From: Latrodectus hesperus
Taxonomy: Eukaryota > Arthropoda > Arachnida > Araneae > Theridiidae
Assembly (NCBI GenBank): GCA_037975125.1
Contig: JAJQOW010000200.1
Location: 62,001 to 126,000 of the forward strand
Reading direction: 5' to 3'
Length of the DNA stretch: 64,000 bases
The notes under the pieces were generated by a model. The model was not told the origin of the DNA. It made no database searches and worked only from the letters and a program-made list of their open reading frames with translations. Shown here in pieces: positions 58,176-64,000 of the stretch; within the stretch, counting starts at the first letter, position 1, and each line of letters opens with the position of its first letter. The translations under genes were made by a program, and so were the position numbers.

Positions 58176-60556
58176 AAATATCTGCATGAATAAAAATTTT
58201 ATTCGATTTACCTGTTGAATTTTAGTTCAACATAAGTCTGAATTTTGAATGACAACAAGGATACAATAAATCTTAAAATGGGATGTGTGCTTCTGGATAA
58301 ATAAAACACAAGTGGCATTTTATCTCAACGTTTTGATTACTGTTCTTGTAATTAATTTAAATCGTGATGAACACTGATTTAGAATCATTATAAAATTTCT
58401 TATGTCGTGACATCCCCTATTTTGCGAATCGAATGGTTCTTCCACCCTAGCTTAAAGTCCCCACCCATGCATAAGCACTGCGAGCAGAGAAAAATATATT
58501 CAGCAACACATCTGGTTTTTTTCTACATCCTTAACTTTTTGTATAAATAATGATCTTAACAATTTATTTCCATTTTTGCAAAAGTACTGTTTTTTGTATT
58601 CTAACCAACGTGTTTATGCTTTTTCCACTACACCACCGATCGAAAATGCAATGAAATGTTGATGAAAAAAGCCCCGACTTCTTTGTACATTAACATCATA
58701 TTTAAAAGAAATTTTTTAGTGTTCCTTAGCTTGTTCAATTTTTTTCAGCTTATCTCTACATGAAACTACATTTCGAGGAGGAAAATACTTTTTTGAATAG
58801 TATTTCATCTAAATGAATAATGAAATATCGCTGAAAAATAGTAATACTATATGTTTCCACTGATGACTACGGTTCGAGTTAGGCTGGAAGACCCAGTCTC
58901 GTTGATCGATTTTGTGAAATATAATGATTTTATGTCATAGGAGCGATACTCTAAAATTGTATTATATAATGAGTTTAGGCAGAAAGTAATACTTCACACC
59001 AAAAAGTATCATGTTTAAAGGAACATTAGTTTAAAAAAAATGAAGTGTACCCATGCATGACGGGAGCCTTCAATTTGCCTTCATGTAACAGAATGGTTAA
59101 TTTATTCTAGGAATGCTAGTGTTTAAATTTACTGCAAATTTCTATATCAACTATTTTCAACAAAAAATTTTAAGAAAAATAAATGATTCAGTCGTTATGT
59201 ATACTTTACTTTAAAATAAGCAAATAAAATGACTTTGCAAATCTCGAAAGGATGAAAATAAATTATTTCTCTTTCATGTTAAAAAAAATAAACTACCCTT
59301 TTAAATACTCTTCAATAGACTTTACAAAATGAAATGTTTGTTCACATTTATATCTAACAATTAAAATTCAGAAATTTATAATTTAAAAAATTGCATATGT
59401 GTATTTGAAGCCAGGAGAGTAATTTTTTGTTATGAATAAATTTGTCCTTACATTTTTATTATTAATAATAAGAGATTTTTGAAGCTAAATATTTTTGAAT
59501 AATCAAAAATATTACTTTGATTTGTTTAAGTGTATATTCTAAAGATAAATTCAACTGTCTCTCTCTCTCTCTCTCTCTCCAGGGAAATTAACATTTTACA
59601 TTCGTAAAATAAATATTGCTACATAATCTTCAGAGTAATTGGCTGCTAATATAACAAACTAATTATAAATAGAATTATTTTTATTCAAATATATGCATAT
59701 TTATTTTATTAATGATGAATTTAAAGGAAACTTTCAATATTATATTCATATAATGCTTTTTATTCTCAAAAATGTATTACATTCACTGTCTAATTAAATG
59801 AAATGATAGATTTTTATTTAATATTAATGTATTAAGAAATAGAAATAAAAAATATTTTATGTTAAGTTGAGAGAAAATGTTTTATAAATGAAAGTAAATA
59901 ATTTTATCAATAAACATTAAAATTATGTTTTAAAATTAAAAAAAAAATGTTTTCTTTAAAATTTCATGAATTTATTCAACATAAATTTATCATATACAAA
60001 ATGATAAATAGTAAATTGTTCAGCACTGGTGAAAATGATTTAGAAGTTATGACGTCGCCAAGTTCCTCGTGAATATTGGCTGATCAAGAAGTTATTAGAT
60101 TCAGAATTCGCTACAGAGTTGGCTAGACAATGCAAAAGATGCTGTCGCTTATGTCCATTTTTTCTGTAAATATAGCTATTGCTTTGTTATTTCTTTTCTT
60201 AATTTTGCCAAGTTCATCGTCATCATTTGTCATTTCCAATTTCGTACCGAACATCTTTTTCTGAATATTAAATAAGTGTTATATTCTTCCTGTGAAATAC
60301 ATCAGTTTTTTATGTGAAACCAAATTTATGTGTACATAATTTTTATGAAAATGAATATTTTTCAAATATTATTAGAATACTTAGCGATTCTTCTAATCTT
60401 AATAATTCTGGAAAATAAGAGTTAAATTGTAATTTCTCAAAATTTGTCATTTTAATTGAAATTTTTTTCCTGTGCATCAATGTATTGTTAATTAAAAAAA
60501 CTAGAAAAAAAATAAGTATAATAAGAAAAAATTATCAGTACTCTTTGTAACTTATA
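58176..60556. other. AT-rich sequence without recognised genes
   Basis: Only a short (CT)n run at about 59,558-59,579 stands out. Confidence 0.4.
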
Positions 60557-61762
60557 CATTGCTGGATATACCATGATGAAAGCATGCAAATACCTTAAAT
60601 TTGCAACATGCATCAGCGGAGGAGAGATTAGAACTTCTGCGCAGACACACCTCACACGCGCCTGTGGCAAAACTTCAAAATGTTATTTAAGGCCTGGAGA
60701 ATTCGATGATTTCAAATTCGGTAATTGTGTTTTTATTGTATTTATTTCTTTCAAAAAAGTGATCAATTATGACTTGTAGAAAACAGCCCCTCAGGGCACC
60801 CCTCAGGGCACCCCTCACGCGATTACAGGCAGTGACAGATCGCTCAGCCACATCACGAACGATAGCACAGATCATTCAGTCTGTAACGCATCATCCAGTG
60901 TCTGCGCGTACCATTCGACGTCGTTTACAGCAGAGTGGTCTGTCCACAAAACGTCCAATGCTTCGTCTACCCTTGACGTAGAACCACAGACGTCTCCGCC
61001 GCCAATGGCGCGAATAAAGAAGGATGTGGAAGGCAGAATGAAATGAAATGTCCTTACTGAAGAGTCACGCGTCTGTCTGCAATACTACGATGTTTGCATT
61101 CGAGTCTGGAGACACCGTGGAGAGAGGAGGCTGAGCAGATGCGTTATGCACCTCCACACTGATCCTGCACCAGGAATTATGGTATCCGGTGCTATTGGAT
61201 ATCATTCTTGCACTCCTTTAGTACGCTTTTCCGGTACTTTAAACAGCCACCGCTACATCTCCGAGGAGTTGGAGACAGTTCTCCCTCCTTCCCTTCAGAG
61301 CTTGCCCACAGCCATATTTTAAAAGAACAATGCATCACTACACGTATCATGCCTTTTTCAAGTGTTCTTCGTCAATCGCCGGATTGAATTGCTTTCCTTG
61401 CCGACTTGCTCTCCGGTTCTTTCGCCGATAGAAAACATGAGGTCCATGGTTGCTCAACGACTGACCCAGATTACATCCCCAGCTGCCACACCATATCAAC
61501 TTTGGAAAAGTGTAAAAGCTGCGTGGTCTGCTGTACCTCAAGAACACATCCAAAGTCACCTTGAATCAATGCCGAGGCGTGTGGCAGCGGTGATCTCAAA
61601 CAATGGCGGCTAATCTGGCTATTGATTTTGGCAGGAAGCACACTTCACAGAAGTCTATAAATTTAATCACTTGATACTTGGTCCACAGGTTATCTACAAA
61701 ATAAATTTCATTGTGATATCTCTTGTCTTTCTTGGCTTTTGCAATTAGGGTGGCCAGCAGTG
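60557..61762 (+). mobile_element. Tc1-like element, degenerate
   Basis: The right end, inverted, reads CACTGCTGGCCACCCTAAT with TA outside; the left end reads CATTGCTGGATATACCATG with TA outside. Length about 1.2 kb. It encloses a Tc1-like transposase relic in plus orientation. Confidence 0.78.
60769..61613 (+). pseudogene. Tc1-like transposase relic
   Basis: The N-terminal part (60,769-60,980) gives DRSATSRTIAQIIQSVTHHP and VSARTIRRRLQQSGLSTKRP, the paired-type DNA-binding region. A 12-bp duplication precedes it (GGGCACCCCTCA repeated), and a TAG follows LRLPLT. The middle is in shifted frames: EESRVCLQYYDVCIRVWRHR, then GIMVSGAIGYHSCTPLVR-like sequence. The C-terminal part (61,362-61,613) gives FFVNRRIELLSLPTCSPVLS, then PIENMRSMVAQRLTQI with the catalytic glutamate in PIEN, and ESMPRRVAAVISNNGG. 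FQQDNA is damaged (FKRTMHHYT region). At least three frame breaks. Confidence 0.85.
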
Positions 61763-63219
61763 TATTTAATTAAACTAATTAAATATTTATTATAAGCTTT
61801 ATTTTTTTCATAAAATGCAATTTTTAAAGCAAATTTACATGGTATTTTTCCTTTATTTTTGGTTTTGAAGTAAATATTAGGTAGTGAAACAAACCTAGAA
61901 CAGTGTTAAAACTGAAGCCCTTCCTCGGTAAGAGGCAACAAAGCAGCAAATGCGTGTTTCAAACTCTTCGTCCCCAGTGGTAGGACATCGATCTCGCGTT
62001 TGATCGCAACTACTGTCAAACAACTCGAGATGGATGTAGCACACTTCTGCTTTCTTCAAGCACATCTGTATAGGTGAGTTGTTTGGAGTTCCCCCGGTTT
62101 CTTTCCTTACGACACGTTAAAATGGCCCACTACCAAAGGAAATTCCTCCTAAAAGGCAATTTAAATGGTGAAAGTTAAATTGCCTACATATACAACAGTT
62201 TTCGACTTTTAGGCTCTCTATCACACGGTGTCAAAAAAAAATAAATAAAAAAATAAAAAAACAGCATAGATGATATGATGATGGTATCAAATGAGAAAAT
62301 AACTTAAACTTGCGGTCGTGTTGTGTGTAAGCTCTTTTCTATAAATTACTCTTTTCTATAAATTAATGATTATTCTTCTTTATTATTAGCCTTCCATTTC
62401 TATTTTCTCCTTTTCTTCTATCAACAGTTCAGAAATTAAATGAACTGTGATTCTGCTATTTCAGATAACTCAATCCATTTTTATAGGCACACACACGATG
62501 TGAAACATTTCTTCCTAAGCTCTGCACAGCAAAATCCCATTTTTAAGTTCTCCAGTCAAGTGCATGTAATGGTTTCTTAGCAGGCTCAAATAAAAGATAA
62601 CATTTAGGTTGATATGAAAAATTTTTTACTTGAAATGTGATGTTTGAAGCTGACATGAGTACTCAGTTATTTTTTAAATTTTATTTATAAGTGATTTTCT
62701 TTCATTTGATTGGAAAATCTTGTGATAAAATTTTGCAACCTAAATTTTCAGCCTATGGTGGGTGATTGGCACGATCATGCACATGAGTGCTAAATAAACA
62801 GAGACCTATAGTTTAAATTCTGTTTAGAATCACTGTAAATATTCCTGCCTAAGACTGCATTATCGCTGTTGATCTGATGGTCAAAGCGCTTCCCATTCGG
62901 TTGCTTGCGATTAAGAAGTTTTGAAAGCTTTTGTATACATGGCAAGAAATAGCATTATCTCATTTTTGACTGCCTTGCTATTTTAAGATCTCTGGCTCAG
63001 CTCGGGGAATTCCCCTTGATCGACATCGAAAAGAGTCCATACTTCGAAAACATCAAGGAGATAGCCAGCTATGTTCTGCTCACTCATAATCAAGTTTAGT
63101 TTTCCCCATGGACCTACCAACTAACCAAAAGCATTATATTCCATAATCCAAAACGGATAAATACAGAATCATAAAACCAAAAAATTCTATAACTGACCTC
63201 AGAAATTTTAATATATATA
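61763..63219. other. Unassigned sequence
   Basis: Around 61,965-62,160 there is a GC-richer segment with a tRNA-like phrase (CCCAGTGGTAGGACATCG) that may be an old SINE; no second copy, no tail. The rest is AT-rich without features. Confidence 0.35.
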
Positions 63220-63590
63220 CACTGTCCAGTCACATTAACGTGACCACACATCAAAAGCCAGGAAAAGTACTGTTCGCTTAGCTGATTGCTGTTAGACGTC
63301 CAGGAAGAAAAGTCAGTTAGGTCCCTGGGGTTGTGAGAAAAGCCGATTCAAGCACTGTGGCCAATCCAGAATGAATACGCTAGATTACACGGAGGAAGAC
63401 CCATGCCGCAAACAATCCAATCGCGATAGCAATAGATTCTCGATTGAGCGTAAATCAAGTGAGTCTGCTGGCCGAGTGAGAATGCTAAACTCATCCTGAT
63501 ATTCTTCGAACAACGCAAGCTCGCTGCCGACGCACATACACGTCAACGTCGAAAGTACGTGGTGGTCACATTAATGTGAATGGACTTTTT
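63220..63590. mobile_element. MITE with palindromic TIRs, about 370 bp
   Basis: The left TIR GTCCAGTCACATTAACGTGAC (63,224-63,244) continues CAC. The right TIR, inverted, is GTCCATTCACATTAATGTGAC (63,565-63,585). Each contains the near-palindrome GTCACATTAATGTGAC. The interior is GC-richer and non-coding. Confidence 0.75.
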
Positions 63591-64000
63591 ACATTACTTC
63601 CATCACTTGTAGAAGAGTCAGAAGCTAATAGGCATTGTTTCCCAAAATGTGATTGAATAGATCATGTTTTAAAATTGAAAAGTATATTAAATAAGTACTT
63701 ATAGAAAATTTGTATTTCACTCAAAGTATAGACGTTATGAAAACTATCTTAAAGAATACAAAGGATCTGATAGTCAAAGGATTATTATTTGCTCAAAATG
63801 AGACGGACTGGTCGTAGAAGAGAGTTTTGAGTTTTACAAAAAGGACTCTTTATAATCCATAAAAATAAAATCCTTACAGTTTTCAGTAAAAATAAATGTA
63901 AACAGCAATGATTTTTTAATGTCACACTCATTACTCTACTTAAAACATATTGATGCATATAAGTTTCTCAAATCATTTGGGTTTGTAAAAACGAAAACTC
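63591..64000. other. AT-rich window end
   Basis: No gene or repeat recognised. Confidence 0.4.

Overview
This 64 kb window is AT-rich eukaryotic DNA dominated by transposable elements (TEs). I found no confident host protein-coding gene, rRNA, functional tRNA or CRISPR array. The TE mixture points to an arthropod. The mixture is Tc1/mariner families, a P/THAP-type transposon, hAT, Helitron, I-type and RTE-like LINEs, Ty3/gypsy, and tRNA-derived SINEs with (AAC)n tails. Several Tc1 and SINE types resemble those I associate with spider genomes, so a spider is my best guess. That is an inference from remembered family resemblance, not a search result.

Layout. 0-3.2 kb: 3' end of a Ty3/gypsy pol (integrase) with a probable LTR, then a TIR-bounded mariner sitting inside a (TA)n array. 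6.2-10 kb: a TA-flanked MITE, a copy of an unclassified dispersed repeat, and a decayed THAP/P-element-like transposase (minus strand). 10.4-11.6 kb: a start-less reverse transcriptase (RT) fragment with a YVDD motif, followed by a compound RNA-like hairpin. 13.5-16.2 kb: a small MITE, a roughly 150-bp tandem repeat split by a LINE fragment and a SINE-like insert, then a complete SINE. 17-18 kb: a non-autonomous Helitron (minus). 18-23 kb: AT-rich DNA with a diverged SINE and a 68-bp tandem repeat. 23-24.4 kb: a Tc1/Tc3-like relic. 27-30 kb: SINEs, including one SINE inserted inside another. 30-32.5 kb: a hAT transposase pseudogene (minus). 34-36 kb: a second copy of the dispersed repeat carrying a SINE insertion, then the only long CpG/GC-rich stretch. 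36.6-38.8 kb: a mariner relic and a Tc1 relic interrupted by an RTE-like LINE fragment. 39.2-42 kb: two long-TIR elements side by side, one with an intact 359-residue DD41D transposase. 43-46 kb: two tandem Helitrons, one keeping a broken helicase segment. 47.5 kb: third copy of the dispersed repeat. 49.7-50.3 kb: a very long (TA)n array. 51.7-57.3 kb: a full-length I-type LINE (minus) with a 14-bp target-site duplication (TSD) and an intact ORF2. 58 kb: a further SINE. 60.5-61.8 kb: a Tc1 relic. 63.2-63.6 kb: a palindromic-TIR MITE.

How it fits together. The genes do not form a pathway; each belongs to a mobile element at its own stage of decay. The two coding regions that are complete and look intact are the DD41D transposase (40,531-41,610) and LINE ORF2 (51,922-55,602). 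The integrase frame at the left edge is open but runs off the window. Target-site duplications allow exact boundaries for six or more insertions. (TA)n arrays repeatedly abut TE ends.
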